Below are positions 1-7,754 of a DNA stretch of 64,000 bases, one piece after another (within the stretch, counting starts at the first letter, position 1; each line of letters opens with the position of its first letter). Under the pieces are notes generated by a model, which worked only from the letters and a program-made list of their open reading frames with translations, ran no database searches and was not told where the DNA came from. Origin of the DNA: Gammaproteobacteria bacterium. Its GTDB lineage: Bacteria > Pseudomonadota > Gammaproteobacteria > Steroidobacterales > Woeseiaceae. A program made the translations under genes and the position numbers. Location of the stretch: NCBI GenBank assembly GCA_013151645.1, contig JAADHU010000069.1:1-64000 (forward strand), read 5' to 3'.

Positions 1-2
1 GC

Positions 3-750
3 GCCGTTTACCGCAGCAGGGTGCGCGCCTTCTTGAACTGGTTTCTGCCACCCAACGTTTTTTATAAAGAAATCGACATGGGTGAGCGTGTGCTGCGGGT
101 CAAGTACAACCTGCTGTCAAGCAACAGTCTTCGGCGAGGACTTTCGAACAATCGACTCCATTCTTATTTTTGGGGACGATTTTGTCAGCCGATGGAAGTG
201 CTCTGGTCGCGTGACGAGGCCACTTTACGCAATGTCGAGTCGCACCTTCAACAAGCGGTGAGGACGTTTCTGAATCGCGTCTTGCCACGGGCACCGGCAA
301 CCGGCGCAGTGGCTGAATTGTGGATCAAAGGCCTTGGCCTGAGTTATGCGGCCGAACTCAGGAGCGAGGCGCCGGATCGTGCTCGCGAACTCGTCAGTTA
401 TGCGCTGGATCACTATCGCGGTGACGGCCGCCGCCGCACCGGCATTGCGCTTTTCGATGTCAGTCACGGGTAGTGGAGAAGATGCCTGCTACGCGGCAAC
501 GATCCCGAACTCGAGTCGCGCGGTCAGCCGCTTTGGCTGGATGCTGCGGCGTGTGCTCGGAAAAATCCTTTCGGTGGCTCGACTGTTCAAGGCATTACTG
601 ACTTTTGACGGTGGCCTGGACTACGCCGCATGGAAGCTCGAACGGCACTCCGGACAGTCGGTAGAGATTCCGGATCGCGTCAGACGGCATCCGTTAATTT
701 TCGTGTGGCCCCTGTTGTGGAAGCTCTATCGCCGTGGCGTTATTCGTTAG
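3..750 (+). pseudogene. 3' part of a hypothetical gene, apparently frameshifted
   Basis: The reading frame is already open at the left edge, so the true start lies outside the window. Frame 3 reads as a plausible protein (WFLPPNVFYKE, then RVKYNLLSSNSLRRG, then HSYFWGRFCQP) up to about 420 and then ends at 473 in an Arg-rich, unnatural tail. Frame 1 takes over with protein-like sequence (SVARLFKALLTFDGGLDY, then HPLIFVWPLLWKLYRRG) to a stop at 750. One extra base around 410-470 would join them into a single product of at least 248 residues. No family is recognised with certainty. Its place just before the ceramide synthase gene suggests a part in the same lipid pathway, but that is inference. 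It could be a real pseudogene or a sequencing error; there is no obvious homopolymer at the join. Confidence 0.55.
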
Positions 751-1481
751 TCGGTTTGAAGCGGAAGCCCGACGACTTGTTTCCCGGCGATTCTTGCGCT
801 CTTGAGTAACATCCGTTCTGTTTTTCCACCTTGCTCCTTAGTCTGGTCAATGCGCACCAGTATGTAGTCCCAGTCCGGTGCGACCCAGACACTGACTTTC
901 CGGTCGTCGTCACCGCCTTCTCGCTTGAATTTGATGGTGCGAAGATCGCCTAAAGGCGTTTCCAGTATTTCTTCGCCGAGACGTTCAAACGAATAGACCC
1001 GGTTTCTTACACCGTTGGTCACCCTGTATTCGCGATGGTGCAAATCCGGATTGCGTATCAGGTCAAGCCGCATACGTGTCTGGTAGCTGAGTTTGTCGTA
1101 GGTCGGGTTTTCGACCGCGAGTGGTGACCTTTCCGGCTTGAGCAGGTCCTGTACCGTATTGTCCCGCCAGTCAAAGACCAGTTCCTTATCGTGTTTTCGG
1201 CCTGTTCCTCTGCGCTTATGCTCATGCGTGAGCGCACTAAGATGACCGTCATCGTGCAATTTCAAGACGCTCGATTCCCGCATGCTGAAAAAGAAGCGTT
1301 TGGCCGAATTACTGATGGTAATTCGGGATCCATCGACCTCAAGAAGACGCTTGACGTTGACCTTAAAGCCACTGGCTGACGTCTTATATACCGCTTCGTA
1401 CGGCTGCAGCTCCGACGCCAGCACCGCCTGTGAGCAGACCAGCGTAGAAACCAACAGCAGTGTATTGACCCATCCTGACAT
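747..1481 (-). CDS. DUF3108-like exported protein
   Basis: This 244-residue protein starts with a signal peptide (MSGWVNTLLLVSTLV, cleavage after about residue 22, ...QAVLA). The rest matches the general pattern of DUF3108 periplasmic proteins: an N-terminal LQPYEAVYKTSASGFKV strand region and a C-terminal ETPLGDLRTIKFKREG segment followed by VSVWVAPDWDYILVRI. A start further upstream is possible, but the internal ATG at 1481 places the signal peptide at the N-terminus, so it is preferred. The gene is divergent from the ceramide synthase, and its stop codon overlaps the end of the broken gene on its other side. DUF3108 proteins have no settled biochemical role. A beta-rich envelope protein near lipid genes could bind a lipid, but nothing in the sequence proves that. 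Confidence 0.7.
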   Translation of the reverse strand: MSGWVNTLLLVSTLVCSQAVLASELQPYEAVYKTSASGFKVNVKRLLEVDGSRITISNSAKRFFFSMRESSVLKLHDDGHLSALTHEHKRRGTGRKHDKELVFDWRDNTVQDLLKPERSPLAVENPTYDKLSYQTRMRLDLIRNPDLHHREYRVTNGVRNRVYSFERLGEEILETPLGDLRTIKFKREGGDDDRKVSVWVAPDWDYILVRIDQTKEQGGKTERMLLKSARIAGKQVVGLPLQTD

Positions 1482-1615
1482 CCGGCGGGATTCCCTCTTA
1501 TTGCCACCAATGAGTATTTTGTCACGAATTGACGCGCTTAGTTCAAGGATATGTGCATCAGACCGCGCAGGTGTACTAAAATGGCCAGGATTTGTAGCGG
1601 CAGGACAACCCATTG

Positions 1616-2758
1616 ATGGCACAACAATCTGGTAGCGGACTGGTCGTAGAGCGTGTGTCCGGTCGGAAGCAGCTCAAAGCGTTTATTGCATTTCCGCATC
1701 GGATCTATGCCGATGACCCGAACTGGGTAGCGCCGCTGTGGTTTGAGCAGTTGCAGCGCTTTACGGACAAGAATCCCTTTTTTGAACATGCGACCTGGCA
1801 GGCCTGGGTGGTTCGTCGCGGCGAACGGATTGTCGGCCGGATCAGCGCGCAGATTGACGATCTGTTCATGGAGACGCAAGGAGAGAAGACCGGTTTTTTC
1901 GGTTTGATCGAGGCAGAGGACGACGCGGCTGTCTTCGCCTTGTTATTCGAGACAGCCGAAAACTGGCTGCGAGAGCGGGGCATTGAAACCATTCGTGGGC
2001 CGTTCAACCTATCGCTTAACGAAGAATGTGGCTTGCTTGTCGAAGGCTTCGATTCGCCGCCGTACATCATGATGGGCCACGCGCGGCCTTACTATGACGG
2101 TCGCATCAATGCCGCCGGCTACGTGAAAGCGAAAGACTTGTTCGCGTACGAAACGAATCCGGACCAGGTGCTTTCTCCGGTGATGCAGAGATTGCATCGG
2201 AGTATCGGAAAGAACGTTACCGTGCGCCCGTTCAGGCGCAAACAGCTAAAAGAGGAACTCGCGATTCTCCGCGATATTTTTAACGACTCCTGGGCGGGCA
2301 ACTGGGGCTTCACGCCCTTTACCGAAGCCGAGTTTGCCGACGTTGGTGAATTGATCACTTTGTTGATCGACGATGAATACATACAGATTGCCGAAATCGA
2401 AGGGCGTCCGGTCGCGATGTTCGTGGCGGTTCCCGATATCAACCAGGCGGCGAAGGATCTGCACGGGCGTCTCTTGCCTTTTGGCTGGTTGAAGCTTCTC
2501 TGGCGCCTGAAAGTTCGCTACCCGAGCCGGGCGCGAACCATGTTAATGGGCGTTCGGCAGGAGTTTCAAAACAAACGCCTGGGGCCGGTGCTGGCATTTA
2601 TGGTGCTTGATGCCGCTCGCCAGGCGCTGGTTCGACGCAAAATTGATCAGGTCGAAATGTCGTGGGTGCTTGAAGATAACGAGGGCATGAAATCGATCGC
2701 CCTGGCACTGGGCGGGGTACTGCACAAACGCTATCGTATCTACGAAAAGTCCCTTTAA
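1616..2758 (+). CDS. Bacterial ceramide synthase-like GNAT-family N-acyltransferase
   Basis: The product (380 aa) has the layout of the large GNAT-like family that includes the Caulobacter ceramide synthase (bCerS), which joins an acyl chain to the sphingoid base or 3-oxo base. Family-typical stretches are visible: NPFFEHATWQAWV near residue 65, RGPFNLSLNEECGLLVEGFD around 125-145, and a C-terminal GNAT fold with QEFQNKRLGPVLAFMVLD and SWVLEDNEGM. No signal peptide or membrane segment is seen. The ATG at 1616 directly follows an in-frame TTG; an AGGA at about 1602 lies upstream and could serve either. A nucleotidyltransferase gene follows within about 12 bases, and serine palmitoyltransferase lies just beyond, convergent. 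Function follows from family resemblance plus the sphingolipid gene context. Confidence 0.8.
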   Translation: MAQQSGSGLVVERVSGRKQLKAFIAFPHRIYADDPNWVAPLWFEQLQRFTDKNPFFEHATWQAWVVRRGERIVGRISAQIDDLFMETQGEKTGFFGLIEAEDDAAVFALLFETAENWLRERGIETIRGPFNLSLNEECGLLVEGFDSPPYIMMGHARPYYDGRINAAGYVKAKDLFAYETNPDQVLSPVMQRLHRSIGKNVTVRPFRRKQLKEELAILRDIFNDSWAGNWGFTPFTEAEFADVGELITLLIDDEYIQIAEIEGRPVAMFVAVPDINQAAKDLHGRLLPFGWLKLLWRLKVRYPSRARTMLMGVRQEFQNKRLGPVLAFMVLDAARQALVRRKIDQVEMSWVLEDNEGMKSIALALGGVLHKRYRIYEKSL

Positions 2759-2770
2759 CCGGTGACGAAA

Positions 2771-3601
2771 ATGAGTGCGAGCCGAACGGAGATGACGGCC
2801 ATCGTATTAGCCGGGCAACGGGACGGTGAAGACGAGTTGGCGCAACACGCGGGTGCGGCTTGCAAGGCATTCGTGAAGATCGGTGGTCGGCCAATGCTGT
2901 TACGGGTATTGGACACACTGACCGCAACACCCGCAGTCGGCACGATTATTTTGTGTGGCCCGGATGAGGAAAAACTCGCTGGTCAGGATGATGTGCGCAA
3001 ACTGGTTCAGTCGGAAACAGTAACGTGGCAGCCACCACAAGCCGGCCCAAGTGCCAGCGCATACCACGCAATGCGTACGCTGGCTCCCGATACGGCGGCG
3101 TTGTTGACGACGGCGGATCACCCGCTGCTGACGAAAGAAATTGTCAGTGAATTTTGTCGGCAAAGTTTGGCAGCGGACGCAGACGTGGTGATCGGCATGG
3201 CCCCTTACGCATTGGTGCGCGAGGCATTTCCGGGCATGAAAAAAACGGTATTGAATTTCAGAAATGCGGCGCTTTGTGGCTGTAATTTGTTCGCGTTCCT
3301 CACGCCGAAGGGAAGAGAGGCTGCAGATTTTTGGCGAGAACTGGAATCGCAGCGAAAAAAACCACTGCGTATATTCCGTTTCCTCGGTTGGCTGACCGTG
3401 GCGAAGTACTTGCTCGGAAGACTAACCGTCGAGGAAGCGTTGCATACCTTCACTGTCAAGCTGGGCATTAACGTTCGCGTCGCGATACTGCCGTTTGGCA
3501 ATGCGGCTGTCGATGTCGATTCGGTCTCGGACTACCAATTGGTGCAGGAGAAGATTCTGCAGCAAGCCGGTGACACAACGAGACACGATTCGTCGCAGTA
3601 G
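2771..3601 (+). CDS. MobA-like NTP transferase of the sphingolipid cluster
   Basis: This 276-residue protein opens with a nucleotidyltransferase signature: VLAGQRDG, then a conserved Lys in CKAFVKIGGRPML, as in MobA/GlmU-type NTP transferases. The metal-binding region is TTADHPLL. Such enzymes transfer a nucleoside monophosphate to a phosphorylated sugar or polyol, making an activated head-group donor. It is in an operon with the ceramide synthase (12-base gap), which suggests it activates a sphingolipid head group. The substrate cannot be read from sequence. An in-frame GTG at 2762 is an alternative start; ATG 2771 was chosen because neither has a strong ribosome-binding site. The 3' end is convergent with serine palmitoyltransferase, 16 bases apart. 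Confidence 0.7.
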   Translation: MSASRTEMTAIVLAGQRDGEDELAQHAGAACKAFVKIGGRPMLLRVLDTLTATPAVGTIILCGPDEEKLAGQDDVRKLVQSETVTWQPPQAGPSASAYHAMRTLAPDTAALLTTADHPLLTKEIVSEFCRQSLAADADVVIGMAPYALVREAFPGMKKTVLNFRNAALCGCNLFAFLTPKGREAADFWRELESQRKKPLRIFRFLGWLTVAKYLLGRLTVEEALHTFTVKLGINVRVAILPFGNAAVDVDSVSDYQLVQEKILQQAGDTTRHDSSQ

Positions 3602-3617
3602 TTGACGGCCTGTAGGG

Positions 3618-4787
3618 TTATTGAGTCAGCGTAGCGTACGCCGCAATGATGTCCTGTATTTCCGCCTCGCTGTGTGCGGCACTGACGCTACAGCGCAACA
3701 GGCAGAACTCGGCGGGTGATGCGGGCGGAATCACCAGGTTGACGAAAATACCCAGCGCGAACAATTCCTGCCACCACTGAGCCGCTTTGTCCGCGTCGTC
3801 GGTTCTGACCGCAACCACAGGGCTCGCCTGTGGGCCGACCTCGAATCCCAGGTTCTTCAGTTCGGCGTAGAGTCGTTGCGCATTTTTCCACAACTGCCGT
3901 TGCAATTCCGGTCGTTCTTGCATCAATCTCAACGTGGTCCGCGTCGACGCGATGACCGAGGGCGAGGCCGATGCCGTAAATATGTACGAGCGGGTCGCAA
4001 ATCGAATCAGTTCAAGTTCCGCATGATTGCTGACGCAATAGCCACCGATGCTGCCGAGACTTTTGCTGAAGGTTCCGACGAGAAAGTCGGCGTCTGCTTC
4101 GATACCGGCGGCTTCGGCGGCGCCGCGACCTTTATCGCCCATGACGCCCATTGAATGGGCTTCATCCACTAACAGGTAGGCATTGTAGTCGCGCTTGATC
4201 GCTGCAATTTCGGCGAGTGGCGCTACATCACCGAGCATACTGTAGATGCCTTCAACGATGATCAGGGTGTCCCCTTCGCGATCTTTCAGTCGTCGTAATC
4301 GTTTTTCCAGGTCCGCCGGATCGTTGTGGCGGAAACGAATAATGTCAGCGCCACTGAGTCGTACGCCGTCGTAGATACTGGCGTGGGAATCGGCATCCAG
4401 CAAAATAACGTCGCCGGGACCCGCGAGTGTCGCGCTGGTGCCCATCGTAGCCGCATATCCGGTCGAAAAAACGATCGCCGAGCGCGTGCCGAAAAATTCC
4501 GCGAGTTCCTGCTCGAGCTTGATGTGCTCGGCAAACGTTCCGTTGGCCATCCTGGAGCCGGTTGTGCCGGTGCCGTTTTCCGCGACGGCGTCTTGTGCTG
4601 CAGCTACGGCCTCCGGGTCGAACGTCAACCCCAGGTAATTGTTGGTACCGGCAAGAATGACATTTTGTCCATTGACGATGGCCTGCGTGGGCGACAGAAT
4701 TTCTTCCGTTACGGCGCCAAATGGCAGCATGCCGTCAAACTGCTGTTTTAGATCCTGGAATTGTTTGAATTTATCGAACAGGCTCAT
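3618..4787 (-). CDS. spt: Serine palmitoyltransferase (alpha-oxoamine synthase)
   Basis: This PLP enzyme of 389 residues belongs to the alpha-oxoamine synthase family (KBL, BioF, HemA, SPT). It should condense L-serine with a fatty acyl thioester to 3-oxosphinganine in the cytoplasm, the committed step of sphingolipid synthesis. Visible residues are the PLP-stacking His135 (DSHAS), Asp208 and His211 in LLVDEAHSMG, and the Schiff-base Lys242 in GTFSKSLGSIGG. The sequence alone could also fit KBL or BioF. The SPT assignment rests on the acyl carrier protein gene directly upstream (13-base gap) and the ceramide synthase downstream, an arrangement known from Caulobacter and Sphingomonas. It is the last gene of a minus-strand operon beginning at the KdsB-like gene. 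Confidence 0.85.
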   Translation of the reverse strand: MSLFDKFKQFQDLKQQFDGMLPFGAVTEEILSPTQAIVNGQNVILAGTNNYLGLTFDPEAVAAAQDAVAENGTGTTGSRMANGTFAEHIKLEQELAEFFGTRSAIVFSTGYAATMGTSATLAGPGDVILLDADSHASIYDGVRLSGADIIRFRHNDPADLEKRLRRLKDREGDTLIIVEGIYSMLGDVAPLAEIAAIKRDYNAYLLVDEAHSMGVMGDKGRGAAEAAGIEADADFLVGTFSKSLGSIGGYCVSNHAELELIRFATRSYIFTASASPSVIASTRTTLRLMQERPELQRQLWKNAQRLYAELKNLGFEVGPQASPVVAVRTDDADKAAQWWQELFALGIFVNLVIPPASPAEFCLLRCSVSAAHSEAEIQDIIAAYATLTQ

Positions 4788-4800
4788 GAGATATTGGTGC

Positions 4801-5100
4801 TTATTGATTCACTGCGACGACCACTTCCTGGGCCAGATCACGGACCGTGTGGATGTCCGGAAGGCGATTCAGCGGAAAAGAGATATCAAATTCATCTTCG
4901 ACCTCCAGGACCAGTTCCATCACCTGCAGCGATGCCATGCGAATGTCGGCCTGCAAGCCGGTATCCTGGCTGACGCTTAAATCGTCTTTAACGAAGGTAG
5001 TCACTATCGTGATGATTTTCGGTAGTACTTGGTCGTAGTCGGTATTCAAGTCGTTCGGTTTCCATGTTTCGGCAGGCTCATTCGGCGCCACTATACGCAC
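4801..5100 (-). CDS. Acyl carrier protein dedicated to sphingolipid synthesis
   Basis: This 99-residue acidic protein has the four-helix carrier pattern: a helix around DYDQVLPKIITIV, the attachment region MASLQVMELVLEVEDEFDI and a final helix HTVRDLAQEVV. Ser57 (MASLQ) aligns with the phosphopantetheine serine of the usual DSL motif, but the residue before it is Ala rather than Asp. The gene is immediately upstream of serine palmitoyltransferase on the same strand, so the protein probably delivers the fatty acyl chain to that enzyme, loaded by the acyl-AMP ligase at 21858-23633. It has an N-terminal extension of about 20 residues compared with AcpP. No phosphopantetheinyl transferase gene was found in the window. 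Confidence 0.85.
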   Translation of the reverse strand: MRIVAPNEPAETWKPNDLNTDYDQVLPKIITIVTTFVKDDLSVSQDTGLQADIRMASLQVMELVLEVEDEFDISFPLNRLPDIHTVRDLAQEVVVAVNQ

Positions 5101-5148
5101 CTGTCTTTAGCGTTGCCAATATCGGCGCCTGGCAGGATCGTGCCCCGG

Positions 5149-5799
5149 TTAACGCCAGCAATCGGGCAGGTGCGCGAAATCGACGAAGGTGGTGATGTCG
5201 GCTGCGAACAGATTTTCGTCGGTTTCGGCCACCCGTCCCAGGAAGTGGACGTCATTGGCCCGGGCGCCATCCAGATCGGCAATCGCGTCGCCGATCATGA
5301 CGCAACGGTTGGCCGGCAATCCGTGTTCCTGCAGCAATTCCGCGATGTTGTCGGCCTTCGAGCTGGGTGAGCCCCAAATACCGGCGAAAACAGGGGCCAA
5401 CCTGCGCTGCTGAATAATTTCGTTCAATTCGGCCGTGGGAGTCCCCGAAACGACGAAAAGCGGTAAATGGCGGCCGGCACTGTCCAGAAACGCCTGGGCG
5501 CCCGTGACCATCGGCGCGGCAACCACACGTTCCATTACCAAAACCGAAAAGTCATTGGCGAGCTCGGCAACGGCGGAATCTGTGAGTGGGGGCTTACCCA
5601 ATATCTCGGTCTGGAAATAGCGAAATTTGTCGAAGCGGGAGACCCCGCCATTATTCAGGTGGTAATTTTCAACCTGTGCAACGACCTTATCGCCGTATTT
5701 TTCATAAAGGGATGCAAAGGCGCGTGTCTTGACGTCGACGGACTCGACCAGCACGCCGTCAAAATCGAAAATAATCGCGTCCAGGCCTTGCAGGTTCAT
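5149..5799 (-). CDS. HAD-superfamily phosphatase
   Basis: This 216-residue protein has the full HAD hydrolase motif set: motif I DFDGVL with nucleophile Asp12 and acid Asp14, motif II VVSGT, a Lys in GSPSSKADNI (motif III) and IGDAIADLDGA (motif IV). The helical segment after motif I indicates a phosphoglycolate-phosphatase-like cap (subfamily IA). Its place in a minus-strand operon with an aldolase and a CMP-sugar synthetase suggests it removes phosphate from a sugar-acid intermediate, the job KdsC does in the Kdo pathway. KdsC proteins are smaller and of another HAD type, so this would be a functional analogue. The substrate is inferred. Confidence 0.75.
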   Translation of the reverse strand: MNLQGLDAIIFDFDGVLVESVDVKTRAFASLYEKYGDKVVAQVENYHLNNGGVSRFDKFRYFQTEILGKPPLTDSAVAELANDFSVLVMERVVAAPMVTGAQAFLDSAGRHLPLFVVSGTPTAELNEIIQQRRLAPVFAGIWGSPSSKADNIAELLQEHGLPANRCVMIGDAIADLDGARANDVHFLGRVAETDENLFAADITTFVDFAHLPDCWR

Positions 5800-5813
5800 G
5801 ACCGGTCCGGGCT

Positions 5814-5890
5814 GTGAGCCATTCGAAAACCGCGTTTTTCGACGTGCGCTGTTGAAAATACCATGGCTGGGTTTTTCAACAGACTGCTAG
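5814..5890 (-). repeat. Truncated copy of a MITE-like element
   Basis: Read on the minus strand, this stretch begins with CTAGCAGTCTGTTGAAAAA and continues through CCATGGTATTTTCAACA and a GTCGAAAAACGCGGTTTTCGA hairpin-like part to GGCTCAC. It matches the first about 80 bases of the complete element at 63129-63294 with few mismatches. The right half, including the opposite terminal repeat, is missing. It lies between the epimerase and HAD genes inside an operon, and its first TAG is the stop codon of the epimerase gene. Confidence 0.75.
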
Positions 5891-6810
5891 TCGAGTTCTG
5901 GCAGGTTGGCGCGTGAATGATCGTATCGATCCGATTCCTGCTGTAGTTGTAATTCGCCGATGCATTCGAGAAGGCCCTGGCCCAGATCCACGAAATCGGT
6001 GCCGACCAGCTTGTGGCCGATATTGGGCTGGTAGGCGTACGGCGTCATTGTGTAGTGACTGACGGGATTGCCCTCGGCAAACTCGAGTTTGACGTCGCCG
6101 GGTAAGATTTCGGCAATCATTTGCATGACATCGCGCACGCGCATGCGTTCGGTCCCGGTCAGCACCAGGTGCCGGTTTGCATACTTTGCTTCGAGTATTT
6201 GCAGGCTGAGTCGTGCAGCATCGGTGACATGGATGTATTCCCGAACGGCTTCACCATTGCCGCCGTAGGTGATGCATTCGTCATTCAGGGCTTGTCGCAA
6301 CATGCGAAAAACGCCATTGTGCCGATCGGCCCTGGGTCCGTACAGCGAGCCGTAACGCAGGATGGTGTAGTCGAGGCCGTAACGTGAATGATAGGTTTCG
6401 ACAAAGCGCTCTGCGCCCTGTTTGCTCGCCCGGTAGAACGAGCCGGATTCTGAAAAGACGTACACGCTGCTGGCGAAAACATAGCGTTTTACCTGGGCCA
6501 GCCTGGCCGCTTCCAGCAACGTTACGGCACCCAGGACATTGACCTCGGCCGTCCTGACCGGATTGTCGTGCGCTTCATCGATGTCGGCGACAGCCGCGAA
6601 GTTGTACAGTGCAACGGCGCCTTTTACGGCATCGAGTGCCTGATCCAGGTCGGTGATGCTGCCAATCACCATCTCCTGATCGTCGCGCAAATAAGGCGAT
6701 TTCGTTCGGTCGAATATAACGACCTGGTATCCGGCATCGGAAAGCGTATCCGCGACATGGCTGCCCAGGAAGCCGCTACCACCAAAGACAACGATTTTTT
6801 CCGCGGTCAC
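5887..6810 (-). CDS. NAD-dependent nucleotide-sugar epimerase/dehydratase (extended SDR)
   Basis: This extended short-chain dehydrogenase of 307 residues has the nucleotide motif GGSGFLG at residues 10-16, the catalytic FASSVYVF segment (Ser114/115) and Tyr126-x3-Lys130 in FYRASKQ. LRYGSLYGPR and GNGEAVREYIHVTDAA are typical of UDP-sugar 4-epimerases and related enzymes, which change sugar nucleotides. GTG 6810 was chosen as start because it makes a GTGA overlap with the stop of the preceding dehydrogenase gene; a longer ATG start at 6846 is less likely. The stop codon lies inside a MITE-like repeat. A role as ceramide reductase cannot be excluded, since that enzyme is also an SDR, but the gene at 20872 fits better by context. 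Confidence 0.75.
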   Translation of the reverse strand: MTAEKIVVFGGSGFLGSHVADTLSDAGYQVVIFDRTKSPYLRDDQEMVIGSITDLDQALDAVKGAVALYNFAAVADIDEAHDNPVRTAEVNVLGAVTLLEAARLAQVKRYVFASSVYVFSESGSFYRASKQGAERFVETYHSRYGLDYTILRYGSLYGPRADRHNGVFRMLRQALNDECITYGGNGEAVREYIHVTDAARLSLQILEAKYANRHLVLTGTERMRVRDVMQMIAEILPGDVKLEFAEGNPVSHYTMTPYAYQPNIGHKLVGTDFVDLGQGLLECIGELQLQQESDRYDHSRANLPELD

Positions 6811-7754
6811 GATTTCGCTCCATTCTCGATGACACCGGCCTCGCAAAGACCCGTATACAGGTTTTCAGCGGCTTCGCACTCCATCTGACGTCGCGACTCA
6901 ATGGCGCTGGAGGCGAGATGCGGAGTGAGTACGACCTGCGACAAGTCCCGCAACGGACCGGTGTACGGTTCTGTTTCAAATACGTCCAGTCCGGCGCCGG
7001 CAAGCCGGCCGTTCTGCAGTGCCTCAAACAACGCTTTTTCATCGACAAGATTGCCGCGTGCTGTATTGATCAAGATTGCGCCCGGCTTCATGGCGGCCAG
7101 GCTTTCACTATTAATAACATGGTGCGTGGCTGCGCTGTATGGCATATGCAGGCTCACGATATCGGCCTGCGCCAGGAGATCGTGCAACTCAAGCCGCTTC
7201 ACCGTCGATGCCGTGTCGGCAGCGATGGGGTCGTGCGCCACCACTTCGGCTCCGAATGCAGAGCACAGGCTCGCAACCCTGGAGCCGATTCGTCCCAGTC
7301 CCAGGATGCCGACTGTCTTGGATTTGAGCAATCGACCCTTCAGGCGCGGCCATCTGCCATCGCGAACCTGGCGATCCGCTGCCGGAATTTGCCGCAATGC
7401 GGCCAGCATCAAGCCAAGGGTCATTTCAACAACGGCATCCACTGGTGCGTCCGGCGTAGAAAACACATTGATGTTGCACTTCGCCGCGGCGTCCTGGTCC
7501 ACACTGTCCAGGCCAACGCCAAGACGGGATATGACGGTAAGTCGCCGGGCATTGGTTAAGACCTGTGCGGTCAGTGGTTCGACACCGGCCAGCAGCCCGA
7601 CCACAGAATCCGTCAGCAGTTCGCCGATTTCCGTTTCGGTCAGTTTGCGCCCGAAGGGATTGGTTGTAATAGAAAGCCCGGCTGCCCGTAACCGGTCGAT
7701 CCCGGGGTTATCGTCCACATTGAACGATGAGGTGGAAATAATGATGTCAGTCAT
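6807..7754 (-). CDS. D-isomer-specific 2-hydroxyacid dehydrogenase (SerA-like)
   Basis: The 315-residue product oxidises or reduces a 2-hydroxy/2-oxo acid with NAD(P). The Rossmann motif GLGRIG is at 152-157. The family's catalytic trio is visible: Arg233 (NTARGNLVDE), Glu262 (VFETEP) and His279 (TPHLASS). No C-terminal ACT domain is present, so this is a short type, not regulated phosphoglycerate dehydrogenase. ATG 7754 overlaps the end of the aldolase gene by 8 bases and is preferred to a start at 7775. Between an aldolase and an epimerase in a glycan operon, it may make a hydroxyacid precursor (for example a glycerate or sugar acid) for the glycan; that is inference. Confidence 0.8.
   Translation of the reverse strand: MTDIIISTSSFNVDDNPGIDRLRAAGLSITTNPFGRKLTETEIGELLTDSVVGLLAGVEPLTAQVLTNARRLTVISRLGVGLDSVDQDAAAKCNINVFSTPDAPVDAVVEMTLGLMLAALRQIPAADRQVRDGRWPRLKGRLLKSKTVGILGLGRIGSRVASLCSAFGAEVVAHDPIAADTASTVKRLELHDLLAQADIVSLHMPYSAATHHVINSESLAAMKPGAILINTARGNLVDEKALFEALQNGRLAGAGLDVFETEPYTGPLRDLSQVVLTPHLASSAIESRRQMECEAAENLYTGLCEAGVIENGAKS

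Noticed and set aside
5887-6810. Epimerase as the ceramide reductase
   Set aside because: Its motifs fit UDP-sugar epimerases, and it lies among sugar genes; the SDR next to the acyl-AMP ligase at 20872 fits better. It stays an alternative.
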